A stretch of 30,736 nucleotides of DNA from a virus. Location: the IMG/VR virus record IMGVR_UViG_3300019776_000368, positions 1 through 30,736 of that record; one strand, written 5' to 3'. Under the pieces are notes generated by a model. It did no database searches, was not told where the DNA came from, and saw only the letters and a list, made by a program, of their open reading frames with translations. Every line of letters starts with the position of its first letter. The stretch's first letter is position 1. Positions 21,581 through 29,637 of the stretch are shown in pieces. Both the position numbers and the translations under genes were made by a program.

Positions 21581-22098
21581 AGCAACCCGATGAAAGTTTC
21601 GGAGTCGTATTCCTTGGTCGGAAATCTCTTGTTCACCAGATCAGGAAACCCGCACACCGCAGTGACCTTGAACACCGTCGCGCTGATGCTCATCACGGTC
21701 ATCGTCAGCGGTGGGTTGTTCTGCGGTGCGCTCAAGTCGCTGCTGATGAACTCGCGGTAGATCACCGACACCATCTCGGTGGTGGCGATTGCCGCCTCGA
21801 TGTTGGCGACGATTGAGCGGTCCACGTTGTCCAGTGTGATCGTGATCTGCGGCACACCGGCAGGCGAAACCTCGGGCTTCGTGAAGTCGAAATTGAACGC
21901 GACAAACGTCACCGAAGTGCTCGGGTTGCGCGGCGCCGTGGACTCCAGCGTGGCCGTCAGGTCGGTGTAATCGCGCACGACCCTGATGGGACTGCTGAAG
22001 GCCGAGTGGTACAACTCCAGTGTGTGATAGATCACCACGTTGGCCGGTGCGGCACTGTACGCCTCTTTGATCGCAGTGGTGAGCGTGGTATCAGGCAT
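21577..22098 (-). CDS. DUF1833 tail-tip protein (gpL-like position)
   Basis: The 173-aa protein fits DUF1833, which occupies the gpL position in many siphophage tail-tip clusters. It begins TTLTTAIKEAYSAAPANVVI and is beta-rich (TSVTFVAFNFDFTKPEVSPA, PQITITLDNVDRSIVANIEA). It probably forms part of the ring at the distal end of the tail tube. One Cys in VCGFPDLVN lies near the C-terminus; a gpL-type Fe-S cluster is not obvious. It overlaps the next gene by 4 nt. Confidence 0.82.
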   Translation of the reverse strand: MPDTTLTTAIKEAYSAAPANVVIYHTLELYHSAFSSPIRVVRDYTDLTATLESTAPRNPSTSVTFVAFNFDFTKPEVSPAGVPQITITLDNVDRSIVANIEAAIATTEMVSVIYREFISSDLSAPQNNPPLTMTVMSISATVFKVTAVCGFPDLVNKRFPTKEYDSETFIGLL

Positions 22099-22460
22099 CA
22101 GCGCACCTCGACCTGGCCGGACAGTTGCCAGTTCAGACCCGGCAGCGCATCAACTGACGGCGTGCCGATGAAGCGCACGGTCTTGGAGTCATAGCCCGTA
22201 TCACCGACAGGCAGGGAGATGGTGAACCAGGACGCGCCACCAGAGATGCCGGTGCTGCTGTCTTCAAACCATGCGCGGTATGTCGCCAGTTGCGCATCGG
22301 TCAGGCGCCAGGACAGCGAGACGGTGTCCACACGCTGCGCGCTGCGCCGACGCACGCGGGCCGAGCCGACTTCCATGTCGGTGCGAATCGTCTGATCCAT
22401 TGGCGCGAGCGAGTAGCCCGACGCCAGAGGGTTTGGAAGGGTTCCAGGCCAGCTTGCCAT
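22098..22460 (-). CDS. Distal tail protein (gpM-like position)
   Basis: The 120-aa protein contains WPGTLPNPLASGYSLAP at the start, then MEVGSARVRRR and the strand-rich SLSWRLTDAQLATYRAWFED. This is typical of tail proteins found between tape measure and DUF1833 in these phages, equivalent in position to lambda gpM. It overlaps the tape measure stop (TGATG). No catalytic motif is seen. Placement is the main reason for the name. Confidence 0.78.
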   Translation of the reverse strand: MASWPGTLPNPLASGYSLAPMDQTIRTDMEVGSARVRRRSAQRVDTVSLSWRLTDAQLATYRAWFEDSSTGISGGASWFTISLPVGDTGYDSKTVRFIGTPSVDALPGLNWQLSGQVEVR

Positions 22461-24667
22461 CAGTACGCTCCTGCGGCCCTGTTCAGACCATATGTCGAGG
22501 CCAGGGCAGACGGCACCGCGCCATTACCGCGAAGAATGTCAGACGCCACTGCGGCCTTGACACGCTCCACGAACACCGTGATCACATCGTTGCCACTGCT
22601 GTCAGTGCTGCGCTGCTGGGTGCCACCCTGGCCTGGTGCCTCGATCACGTTCACCACCACGCCGCCGCCACCGATCTGGGAGTTGGGCACCACGTGGCCC
22701 GCAGACATGGGGTAGATCAGTTCTGGGCCGTTTTCGCCCACCAGAGTGGGCATCCCCGGTGTGAGCGTGCCGCCGCCAGCTTTTTTGGCTGGAGTCCCGA
22801 AGATGCTGGACAGGATGCTTGCGCCAATGCCCTCGGCGCCAAACAACCCGGCCATCATCGGCCGAACGACTTGCAGCCGCGTGAACTCCGAGATCATCAT
22901 GTCCACCAGGGCTTTGACGTTGAACTGGCCTTTTGTCAGCAGGTCGGTCAGACCGTCCTCGACGCTGCCCATGACGCGACCCACCGCATCGGCGGCATTC
23001 TTGCCGTGCTGGCTGGCCGTCTCGGCGTAATCCTTCATCGCCTCGGAGACGCCCCGGCTGGCGTTGTAGGTCTTGTCGAACTGGTCGGCCTGGACCTTGG
23101 CAAAGTTGCTGGCCTCATCTGCGGCCATCTTCGTCACGCGGGCGCGTTCCTCTTCCATGCGGATTTCATCCCATCCCTCCAGGATGCCGCGTGACACCAG
23201 CGCGGACTCGGCCTCGCGGACGCGCTTGGCCTGCTCGCGCTCGAAACGTGCCTTTTCGATGGCCGGTGCGAGTTTCCCGATGTTCTCGGCCTCGATGCGC
23301 TGCGCCTCGCCCGCCTGCTCCATCGCGCTGATCGCGTTGTGGTAGACCTCGGTTGACTTCTCAATCGCATCGATCTCGGCAGACTTTGCCCGAGCGGCTT
23401 GTTCTGCCGCCTTGGTCATCTCGTTCATGCGGTCGATAGCGTCGGCAATCGTCAACGCCTCGGCCTTTTGCGACACCGTGAACTTGTCGGAATTGATCGC
23501 CAGGTGCGTGATGACTTCATCGGTCTTGCTGGCCTGGCCGGTCAATCCTGCCATTTGAGTGGTCAGGCTGGCGATGTAGGTGTCCGCGCTGCTGTCTCCA
23601 GGCTTTGCGACAACTGGCGCCTTTTTCTTGCTGCCCGGCGTGCCTGCCGCGCCTGCCGGTGCGTCTCGCTTCTCCAGCATCTCCAGGACGCGGATGTAGC
23701 CGTCGAGCTGCTCAATCTCGGCCTTGAAGTCGCGTTTGCCGAACAGCTTGCCAAAAATTGAGGTGTCGCCAAACGATTTGGCCTGGTCAGCCAGCACCTT
23801 CTCGCGTTCTGCGCGCACCTTCTCAAGGTCAGCAGTGGCGTTGCCCGTCATGCGGCCCTGCCCGAAAAACGCGAGGCCAGCGTCCTTCAGGATCACGCCC
23901 AGATCACCCATCTGGCGCAGCTTCAGATAGGTGTCGAGAATCTTGTTCAGCGGACCCAGCAGATCGTTGAGCAGTGACGCCTTAACGCCTTCGCTCATCA
24001 ATTCAAACTTTTTCAGGTTATCGTTGAAGTCCGCTGCCGCCTTTGCCAACTCGCCACCGTAGACGGCGCCGAGATCGCGGCCCTCTTTCGCCAGTTTGCT
24101 GATCCCGTCCGCGCCCTGATTGAGCAGCGGGATCATATCCAGACCAGACTTGCCGAAAATCTGCTGGGCCAATGCGGCCTTGCCTGCGCTGTCTTCGTAG
24201 CTTGCGAACTTGTTGGCGATGTCGAGCAGAACTGCATCGGCGCCGCGCAGTTTTCCGCTGGCGTCATTGACCGAGACGCCGATGGTTTTGAACACCTCTT
24301 GCGCTTCTTTGCCGCCACCGGCTGCGTCTGCCATGCCCTGCGACAACTTGCGCAGGCCGGTGCCGAGTGCTTCAAACGTCGTGCCATTGACCTCTCCGGC
24401 GTAGCGCAGCGCGGACAGCTTGTCCACGGCCACGCCGGTCTTTTCGGACATGTCGTCCATCTTGTCGAGCACGTCGATGGTGCTCTTGAGCGTGGCGCCA
24501 CCGAACGCGGCAGCAATGGCCGTTCCGATGGTCCCGAACTTCATTGGCAGGAGCGCAGCCGCGTCACCCAGTTGCGCCAGGTTGCGTTTTGCGCTCTCAA
24601 TGGCGACCTTGGTCTGGTCTGTCGCTGAGAGCGTGATGTTTGCTTCGCCCTGCTTTCCTGCTGCCAT
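22460..24667 (-). CDS. Tail tape measure protein
   Basis: This 735-aa protein sets tail length and probably helps DNA ejection. It is long, Ala-rich and helical. A phage-tape-measure N-terminal domain (TLSATDQTKVAIESAKRNLA ... LDKMDDMSEKTGVAVDKLSA), hydrophobic helices near 40-60 and a coiled region (about 400-560) lead to a lambda gpH-like C-terminal domain (ALVDMMISEFTRLQVVRPMM, with GTLTPGMPTLVGENGPEL). ATG 24667 overlaps the stop of the T frame (TGATG), which is the usual coupling. An upstream in-frame ATG at 24733 lies inside the T frame and is unlikely. Confidence 0.95.
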   Translation of the reverse strand: MAAGKQGEANITLSATDQTKVAIESAKRNLAQLGDAAALLPMKFGTIGTAIAAAFGGATLKSTIDVLDKMDDMSEKTGVAVDKLSALRYAGEVNGTTFEALGTGLRKLSQGMADAAGGGKEAQEVFKTIGVSVNDASGKLRGADAVLLDIANKFASYEDSAGKAALAQQIFGKSGLDMIPLLNQGADGISKLAKEGRDLGAVYGGELAKAAADFNDNLKKFELMSEGVKASLLNDLLGPLNKILDTYLKLRQMGDLGVILKDAGLAFFGQGRMTGNATADLEKVRAEREKVLADQAKSFGDTSIFGKLFGKRDFKAEIEQLDGYIRVLEMLEKRDAPAGAAGTPGSKKKAPVVAKPGDSSADTYIASLTTQMAGLTGQASKTDEVITHLAINSDKFTVSQKAEALTIADAIDRMNEMTKAAEQAARAKSAEIDAIEKSTEVYHNAISAMEQAGEAQRIEAENIGKLAPAIEKARFEREQAKRVREAESALVSRGILEGWDEIRMEEERARVTKMAADEASNFAKVQADQFDKTYNASRGVSEAMKDYAETASQHGKNAADAVGRVMGSVEDGLTDLLTKGQFNVKALVDMMISEFTRLQVVRPMMAGLFGAEGIGASILSSIFGTPAKKAGGGTLTPGMPTLVGENGPELIYPMSAGHVVPNSQIGGGGVVVNVIEAPGQGGTQQRSTDSSGNDVITVFVERVKAAVASDILRGNGAVPSALASTYGLNRAAGAY

Positions 24668-24996
24668 CACTTGTTCAGCAGGCTTAAGGCCCGCCGCTCC
24701 ATTGTCTGAACACCGTCGAACACTTCCTGCCACTCAGACCGTGGCACCCCGGCGACTTTCATCACCATCGGCAAGGCCTCATATCTCAGGCCGACCACAC
24801 CGCCCATGCCGCCGACCACCCACTGCGTGCCCATGCGCCTGAACACCATGAGCGCGAGCCAGTTTTCGGGCCAGACCGCAAACACATCGTCCTGCACCGG
24901 CTCATCAAGGGCCAATCCGAAGGCAGCAAGTGCGTCTTTTTCAGTCTTGGCATCCTTGCCGCCTTGAATCAGTCGCTCCGCTGCCTGCGTCAGTTT
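24667..24996 (-). CDS. Tail chaperone T-frame (DUF1799-like), reached by -1 frameshift
   Basis: The frame is open from the slippery site at 24999-24993 to 24667 and reads LTQAAERLIQGGKDAKTEKD, then DALAAFGLALDEP and VFAVWPENW, matching DUF1799. There is no ATG in a sensible place; a TTG at 24915 would be the first in-frame start and cuts the domain. Like lambda gpT, it is most likely made only as the C-terminal part of a GT fusion of about 211 aa starting at 25301. The fusion helps assemble the tube around the tape measure. The stop overlaps the tape measure ATG. Confidence 0.82.
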   Translation of the reverse strand, partial: KLTQAAERLIQGGKDAKTEKDALAAFGLALDEPVQDDVFAVWPENWLALMVFRRMGTQWVVGGMGGVVGLRYEALPMVMKVAGVPRSEWQEVFDGVQTMERRALSLLNK

Positions 24997-25301
24997 TTTT
25001 GCCGCGACTCCGTCAGTTCACGCGCATAGGTGTGCAACAGATCGACCGCGCTGGCTGGGTAGATGTCGAACAGTTCATCCAAGAAAGCGGACTGCGTCAT
25101 GCCCTCTGGCACACCGTGGACTTTCTCGATGAACTGCGGCGCCAACTCGGCATTGGGTCGTCCGCGCCCGTTGGCGATGAACTCTTGAAACTGCTTGCCG
25201 CGCATGTGCTTGAATGTCACGGTGAGCGGCAGCGATTCGCCGCCTGGCACCGTGATCTGCACAACAGCCTGAAACGTAGGCGCTGGATCGAGTTTGAACA
25301 C
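24990..25301 (-). CDS. Tail assembly chaperone G
   Basis: The 103-aa protein begins MFKLDPAPTFQAVVQITVPG, a beta-rich start, followed by helices (FQEFIANGRGRPNAELAPQF, MTQSAFLDELFDIYPASAVD) as in phage tail assembly chaperones located between tube and tape measure. Its 3' end carries CAA AAA AAC TGA, giving the heptamer A_AAA_AAC just before the stop. A fraction of ribosomes should shift by -1 into the DUF1799 frame. The free G protein and the GT fusion are needed in a set ratio in known phages. Confidence 0.85.
   Translation of the reverse strand: MFKLDPAPTFQAVVQITVPGGESLPLTVTFKHMRGKQFQEFIANGRGRPNAELAPQFIEKVHGVPEGMTQSAFLDELFDIYPASAVDLLHTYARELTESRQKN
24993..24999 (-). promoter_or_regulatory. 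Slippery heptamer A_AAA_AAC for -1 frameshifting
   Basis: On the minus strand the coding sequence is CGG CAA AAA AAC TGA. The heptamer A AAA AAC lies in the correct phase for simultaneous -1 slippage, and the zero-frame stop follows immediately. After slippage the frame continues through the DUF1799-like region without a stop up to the tape measure start. Confidence 0.82.
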
Positions 25302-25330
25302 TTGCTGATCTCCTGGTCGTTCTGCTTTTG

Positions 25331-26293
25331 TTATTTGATGCAGATACGGAAGTCGTCATTGCCGCTGGTCGGCACCATCCGCATGTCATAGCCGCACAGA
25401 CGCTTGCCGTTGATTTCCTGTTTGCTCGGGTTGATCAACTGAACAGCGGGCGCGTGCAGGATCACGATGTTCCCTGCCGTGCTGCCGTGCTGGATGCCGA
25501 CGCCCGTGGTGGTATTGCCGGTGACCGTGGTCATGAACGTCACCTCTTGTGCAGCGGTCAGATCAAACTGCACCGAGCCGGTGACCGTGCGGCCCGTGAT
25601 CTCGATGGACTCACCACCCAGCAGAGGGATGTGGTTCACCGTGTTGCCGATGTCCACCTCGATGCCCCGGCTCGGGTAAACCGTGCCGCCAGACAATGCG
25701 CCCGCGCTGTAGGTGCAACCGACCGTCACGTCTGCCGTGTTGGTATCGGTGATGACCAGCGGTTTCTGCCATGCCGTCAGCGTGGTGGAGGGCAGCGCAG
25801 CAGCGGTGATGCCGCCATTGAGGCCAACGAACTTGAACGACAGCAGCGGACGCTCACCGAGCCCGGCCTTGATCTGGAACGTGCCACGGGCGCCGAGCAG
25901 CTTGTGCAGCACACCGTCGTCGTACCAGTAGATCGTGACTGCTTCAAAGGCCGTGCTGATCGGCGTGTAGTCAGCACGAGTCGATGCGGTCAACGTCTCG
26001 GCCATGCCGCAGGCGCGCACCAGCGGACCCCATGCGGCAGCGGTGCCAGCAGTGCCAGAGCCTGCCAGTTCAACGTCGAAGGCGCAGGCGATGTTTGCCG
26101 TGCCGACCAGTTGTTCAGACCCGCCGAAATAGGCGCGCACCAGGTCGCGGTCCACGTTGGTGGCATCCAGCGGCGTGATGCTGAGATTGCTCACCAGCAG
26201 GGCATTCGCCGCGCCGGTAGGCACCGCGTCAGTTCCGACCGTGGTTTCGATTTTGGCGAGGATCGCCGTGTTGCGCATGTAGCGAGTTGCCAT
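25331..26293 (-). CDS. Major tail tube protein
   Basis: The 320-aa protein starts MATRYMRNTAILAKIETTVG, typical of phage tail tube subunits, with a beta-sandwich pattern throughout and motifs such as VTIYWYDDGVLHKLLGARGT and RPLLSFKFVGL. It polymerises to form the tube through which DNA passes. GGAG lies 6 nt before the ATG. At 320 aa it is somewhat longer than many (200-280 aa); the extra C-terminal part (about 240-320) may be a surface domain. Confidence 0.88.
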   Translation of the reverse strand: MATRYMRNTAILAKIETTVGTDAVPTGAANALLVSNLSITPLDATNVDRDLVRAYFGGSEQLVGTANIACAFDVELAGSGTAGTAAAWGPLVRACGMAETLTASTRADYTPISTAFEAVTIYWYDDGVLHKLLGARGTFQIKAGLGERPLLSFKFVGLNGGITAAALPSTTLTAWQKPLVITDTNTADVTVGCTYSAGALSGGTVYPSRGIEVDIGNTVNHIPLLGGESIEITGRTVTGSVQFDLTAAQEVTFMTTVTGNTTTGVGIQHGSTAGNIVILHAPAVQLINPSKQEINGKRLCGYDMRMVPTSGNDDFRICIK

Positions 26294-26296
26294 GAT

Positions 26297-26416
26297 TTAC
26301 TCCTGCGGATCGGGTTGCGTTGCTGGCACCAGCGTGCCGTCAGGTAGGCGCGTGAAAGAGCCACCTTGCTGCGGGTTCTGTTCGACCTGATCGGTCGGTT
26401 GGGTGTCGGTTGTCAT
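26297..26416 (-). CDS. 39-aa protein between tail terminator and tube
   Basis: This small ORF reads MTTDTQPTDQVEQNPQQGGS followed by FTRLPDGTLVPATQPDPQE. Its ATG overlaps the tail terminator stop and it ends 3 nt before the tube ATG. It is hydrophilic and disordered, with a short 'G.FTR.PDGTLV' motif that occurs in small proteins at this place in related tail clusters. The function is unknown; it may be an assembly peptide. Confidence 0.65.
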   Translation of the reverse strand: MTTDTQPTDQVEQNPQQGGSFTRLPDGTLVPATQPDPQE

Positions 26417-26847
26417 GCCAGGGTTGTCCTTGAGATTTGGTGCTCGACCGTCCAGGTCATCAGGCAGGAATGCGCCGGGACTTCGCCCGGTGCGGTTTCA
26501 AAGTCCAGCGAGATCAGGCGCGTGTCCATCGCCAGGCCACCGAGGCCGGGCGCCGCAGCGATGCGGCCATTGACCGCCGCCAGCAGGGTTGCCAGCGCCT
26601 TGGCTGCGGACTGAGCGACCGGGCCCAGCTTGCGCAGTTCGATCTCCATCGTGGTCTGCGCGAGCAGTGGCCCACCGCTGATCGCTGCGGGCTCGATGTC
26701 TGAGTGCGTGATCCGCACCAGCACGCCGTCTGTGTACTGAGTGCCGAGCGGCCTGGCCTCGTCTGTCTCGATGCGGGTGGACACTGGTGTGCCCGCTGCG
26801 AGGAGCGCAACGACTGCGGCTTCGATGGAGTCGAATGCCGTTGCCAT
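26413..26847 (-). CDS. Tail terminator-like protein (gpU-like)
   Basis: The 144-aa protein begins MATAFDSIEAAVVALLAAGT and continues with beta strands and a helix (SAAKALATLLAAVNGRIAAA), the layout of tail terminator proteins that cap the tail tube. It lies between the head-tail joining gene and the tube. It overlaps the next ORF by 4 nt. Assignment depends mainly on position and length. Confidence 0.75.
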   Translation of the reverse strand: MATAFDSIEAAVVALLAAGTPVSTRIETDEARPLGTQYTDGVLVRITHSDIEPAAISGGPLLAQTTMEIELRKLGPVAQSAAKALATLLAAVNGRIAAAPGLGGLAMDTRLISLDFETAPGEVPAHSCLMTWTVEHQISRTTLA

Positions 26848-27134
26848 TACGCCAACTCCAGCAGCAGCGTGGACCAGCCGGTGCCGTCAGGATGGTGCTC
26901 GGCCACGGTGTAGCTGGTCGAGCCGATCACCAGCGACTTGCCAACAGGAGACGATGGGACGTTCGCAGTCGGCAGCGAGAACGTCGGGACCGATGACGCC
27001 AGGCCAGGAACACCAGCACCGGCCATCTCATATGCCCTGTCGAAGATTCCAGCCACGGTCACGCCGTTCAGAGTTGCCGAGGAGGCAAACTCTGTCGAGG
27101 CGATGAACGGCGTGAAGTCCTCAACGAAGGCCAT
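26847..27134 (-). CDS. Head-tail joining protein (gpFII-like)
   Basis: The 95-aa protein has the sequence style of head-tail attachment proteins: VEDFTPFIASTEFASSATLN, GVTVAGIFDRAYEMA, then a strand-rich end with PVGKSLVIGSTSYTVAEHHP and GTGWSTLLLELA. These sit at the portal-proximal junction between connector and tail. The gene is 3 nt after the 121-aa gene, and its stop overlaps the tail terminator start. Confidence 0.78.
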   Translation of the reverse strand: MAFVEDFTPFIASTEFASSATLNGVTVAGIFDRAYEMAGAGVPGLASSVPTFSLPTANVPSSPVGKSLVIGSTSYTVAEHHPDGTGWSTLLLELA

Positions 27135-27137
27135 CGA

Positions 27138-27503
27138 TTACACCGACTTCTTGACGCCCACCAGGGTCACCGACACGTTCTGCGGGCCGGTCACGATGGT
27201 GCCGACATAGCGGATGTAACGGCGCACCTGTTTGGATTGCAGCGCGATGGTCTGGCAGGATGCGGTCGTTGTGGCCTGCGTGAAGGTCGCGCCGGTCACA
27301 TCGGTCCAGCCGGTAGAACCGTCTGCCGAGTCCTGAATCTTGCCGTCCAGAGTGCCGGTGCCGGTGCCGTGGTTTTGGACAATGGCGACCGGACCTTCAT
27401 AGTCCAACAGATCAGCGGCAGCGCCGGTGACCGTGCTGGCCTGGGAAGCGCTGGCCGCGAGATTCACGCAGGTGGCGGCACCTGGGAAGTTGTACATGCT
27501 CAT
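27138..27503 (-). CDS. Virion-associated beta-rich protein, possibly head decoration
   Basis: The 121-aa protein begins MSMYNFPGAATCVNLAASAS and is composed of strands rich in Thr/Gly/Val (AIVQNHGTGTGTLDGKIQDS, RRYIRYVGTIVTGPQNVSVT), a jelly-roll-like pattern. GGAG lies 8 nt before the ATG. Being between capsid and head-tail joining genes, it could be a decoration or stopper protein. Related proteins are usually called hypothetical. Confidence 0.68.
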   Translation of the reverse strand: MSMYNFPGAATCVNLAASASQASTVTGAAADLLDYEGPVAIVQNHGTGTGTLDGKIQDSADGSTGWTDVTGATFTQATTTASCQTIALQSKQVRRYIRYVGTIVTGPQNVSVTLVGVKKSV

Positions 27504-27694
27504 TCTGTTTTCTCCTTGCGCGCACGCACGGGTTTTTCCTTGACCTCTTCGACAACCTCTGGCGCCACGGTGGCCTTGTGGTTGGCGATCAACTCCGCTG
27601 CCAGCGCGGCGGGAACATCGAGGGTGGAGCCCACCTCTTGACGTTCGCCGCCCACGCTGAAAGCGCGGAGCACCTGAACTTTCACGGTGCTCAT
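27500..27694 (-). CDS. Small head-region protein with charged tail
   Basis: The 64-aa protein starts MSTVKVQVLRAFSVGGERQE and ends with a Lys/Arg/Glu-rich tail (VEEVKEKPVRARKEKTE). The first part has the 'V.VLR.F...G....G..L.V......LI......' pattern of small phage proteins located after the capsid gene. It starts 5 nt after the capsid stop and overlaps the next ATG. No enzymatic role is visible. It may be a head completion factor. Confidence 0.7.
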   Translation of the reverse strand: MSTVKVQVLRAFSVGGERQEVGSTLDVPAALAAELIANHKATVAPEVVEEVKEKPVRARKEKTE

Positions 27695-27699
27695 GTCGA

Positions 27700-29586
27700 T
27701 CAGGTGATCGAGGTGGCGCGGCTGAATGCGCCTGCTTGACGGATGCCAACGTCCACGGTCTGGATCGCACGCACGCCGGTGATGGCCGCAGCGAAGTTGG
27801 CGTACGGGTTCAGCGCCAGTTCCAGCATGCCCCACTCACCGATCACGACCTGGCTGAAGTCGCCGAAGATCATGGACGCGGCGGTCACTTGCAGCGAAGA
27901 CATGGCGCGGAAACCGCTCATCGTGCCGTCGAGCACGTTGCCTTGCCAGAGAGGCGTGTCGGTGCTCGTGAAGCGCTGACGCTGGGCCAACAGAGCAGCA
28001 ACAGCGGGCGTGGTCACATAGGCACAATTTCCAGCCAGTGCGTTGGCGCCTGCCACATCGGTCTGGAACTCCAAAATACCAGCGTAGGCAATCGAGGTGC
28101 CAGACACCGAGCCGATGCCTGCCGTGCCAGAAATGCCGGTGGGCTGGCCCGAAGAGCCCGTGCCCTCCAGTGCAGCCAGGTCGATGGCGAGTGCCAGAAC
28201 CCTGGACAGGTCATTCAGCACCAGGGAGTCGGCAGCAGGAGACGATTGCATCATCAACTGGCGGCTGATCTCGGTGTAGGCACCGACGTTCTTGGGAGAC
28301 AGTGCCAACTGGCCCACCGTCTGCGCGGACTCGGTGATCGCGGTGGCCTCGTTGGTCAACCAGTAGGCCGTGCCAGCACCCGTTTGCTTCGGGATCGTCA
28401 CATTGCCCTGAAGGCCCGTCAGCATCGTTGCGCCGAGTTGCGCGACCACGGCGCGGTTGCGCAGCAGATCGATGAACGACGATGCCAGATTGTCAGTAGC
28501 CACCAGGTAGCCGCCAGCGCTGGGAGTCGCTGCCGTCAGGTCACGGGTCTGGACTTCGTAAGGAACGAAGAAGCCATTGTTGGGCGCCTCTTGCATGCCA
28601 GCGCGCTTGAGGATGTGCTGATGGCACTCGCGCTCAAAGCCAGCGTGCGACCAATCCTTGTCGGCCAGAGCGCGGATGGCGCGCAGGACCGAGTAGCGCT
28701 TGGTCTCTTTCTTGTCGAGGCCGATTTCCGGTGTCGGCAGCGGCTTGCTGGACAGCACGCGCAGTGCTTCGGCCTGGAACTGCTCGACCGTCTGGCCTTC
28801 CTGGATGGCCTTCAGGGCCAGCTCGGCGCCACCAGGGATGGTCGCGGCGATCTTGCTGATTTCGTTGGCGTGGTTGCGCTCGGCAACGGGTGCGGCTTGT
28901 GTCATGGTTTTGACCTCAGTACATGAAATTGAAGATGCCTCGGCAGCGGGTGCTGCTTCAGCGATGGCCTCTGGCGCGTCGTCCTCGGTCTCCGTTTCAC
29001 ACTCATCAGAGGTGTCAACGCAGATCGAGATTTCGATGCAGGCCTTTTCGGATGTGGCCGGAATGTCGGCGCTGCGGCCAACTCCGACTGATGCGTCAGC
29101 GGGAACGCTGACCAGCGAAACCTCGTAGGGTTCCCAATCGGTGACGCGGTAGGTTTCCACACCATCCGTCTCACCAACCAAAACCGCTGCGTGGATCATG
29201 TAGCCCACCGAGACGTTGACGCGGATTCCATCCACAACGTCCTGGAAGACCTCGCTTGCCCGCACGCTTTTCCCAAAGCGCACCAGTGCTCTTGCCACAC
29301 GGTCGGCACCGACCGTGACTGACTCGACCACGCCCACAACGTCGCGGGTGTCGTGATCACAAAGAAGATTTGCGCCCGACTTCAGTCGGCCCAGACGCAT
29401 CGAGGTATCGACGCAATCCAGAATCTCGACGCCCCAGCTTCGCTCGTAGGGTGTCTCGCTGGCGAAGGCCAGTTCGACCGTGCGAGCAGCCTCATTGACT
29501 GAAGCGCGGACTACTTTGAAAGCCCGTTCCAGCATGCCGTTTTTGGCATGCTCTCGGATCGTGCTGGTGGCGTCTTTTTCACTCAT
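27700..29586 (-). CDS. Fused prohead protease and HK97-fold major capsid protein
   Basis: This 628-aa protein joins two functions usually on separate genes. Residues about 18-170 form a prohead protease with His78 (LCDHDTRD) and Ser126 (NVSVGY), followed by an acidic linker (about 185-225). From about residue 228 the chain is a capsid protein with an N-terminal delta/scaffold region and an HK97-fold core (TSAGG-like GGYLVATDNLASSFIDLL ... TIPKQTGAGTAYW). The protease would cut itself and the delta part out after assembly. GAGGT (28917-28913) is 7 nt before Met228, so capsid may also be made alone. The upstream Met1 and Met18 starts have only weak ribosome sites, and a hairpin covers Met18. 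Confidence 0.92.
   Translation of the reverse strand: MSEKDATSTIREHAKNGMLERAFKVVRASVNEAARTVELAFASETPYERSWGVEILDCVDTSMRLGRLKSGANLLCDHDTRDVVGVVESVTVGADRVARALVRFGKSVRASEVFQDVVDGIRVNVSVGYMIHAAVLVGETDGVETYRVTDWEPYEVSLVSVPADASVGVGRSADIPATSEKACIEISICVDTSDECETETEDDAPEAIAEAAPAAEASSISCTEVKTMTQAAPVAERNHANEISKIAATIPGGAELALKAIQEGQTVEQFQAEALRVLSSKPLPTPEIGLDKKETKRYSVLRAIRALADKDWSHAGFERECHQHILKRAGMQEAPNNGFFVPYEVQTRDLTAATPSAGGYLVATDNLASSFIDLLRNRAVVAQLGATMLTGLQGNVTIPKQTGAGTAYWLTNEATAITESAQTVGQLALSPKNVGAYTEISRQLMMQSSPAADSLVLNDLSRVLALAIDLAALEGTGSSGQPTGISGTAGIGSVSGTSIAYAGILEFQTDVAGANALAGNCAYVTTPAVAALLAQRQRFTSTDTPLWQGNVLDGTMSGFRAMSSLQVTAASMIFGDFSQVVIGEWGMLELALNPYANFAAAITGVRAIQTVDVGIRQAGAFSRATSIT
28903..28917 (-). 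promoter_or_regulatory. Internal ribosome site for a separate capsid product
   Basis: Within the fusion gene, GAGGT (28917-28913), a 7-nt spacer and ATG (28905-28903) form a good translation start in frame. It would give a 401-aa capsid protein without the protease, covering 28905-27700. Excess free capsid over protease would suit assembly stoichiometry. The activity is inferred from sequence only. Confidence 0.65.
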
Positions 29587-29637
29587 GCCGCCGATGGTGC
29601 GGCGTCAGTGGTGAAATCTGTAAGGCAAAAATTTCAC

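Noticed and set aside
25328-26347. Plus-strand ORF of 339 aa opposite the tail tube gene
   Set aside because: Antisense shadow of a GC-rich gene with low-complexity Arg/His/Gly content and no neighbours on that strand.
27736-28926. Plus-strand ORF of 396 aa opposite the capsid gene
   Set aside because: Antisense artefact of codon bias; the capsid frame has clear domain content.
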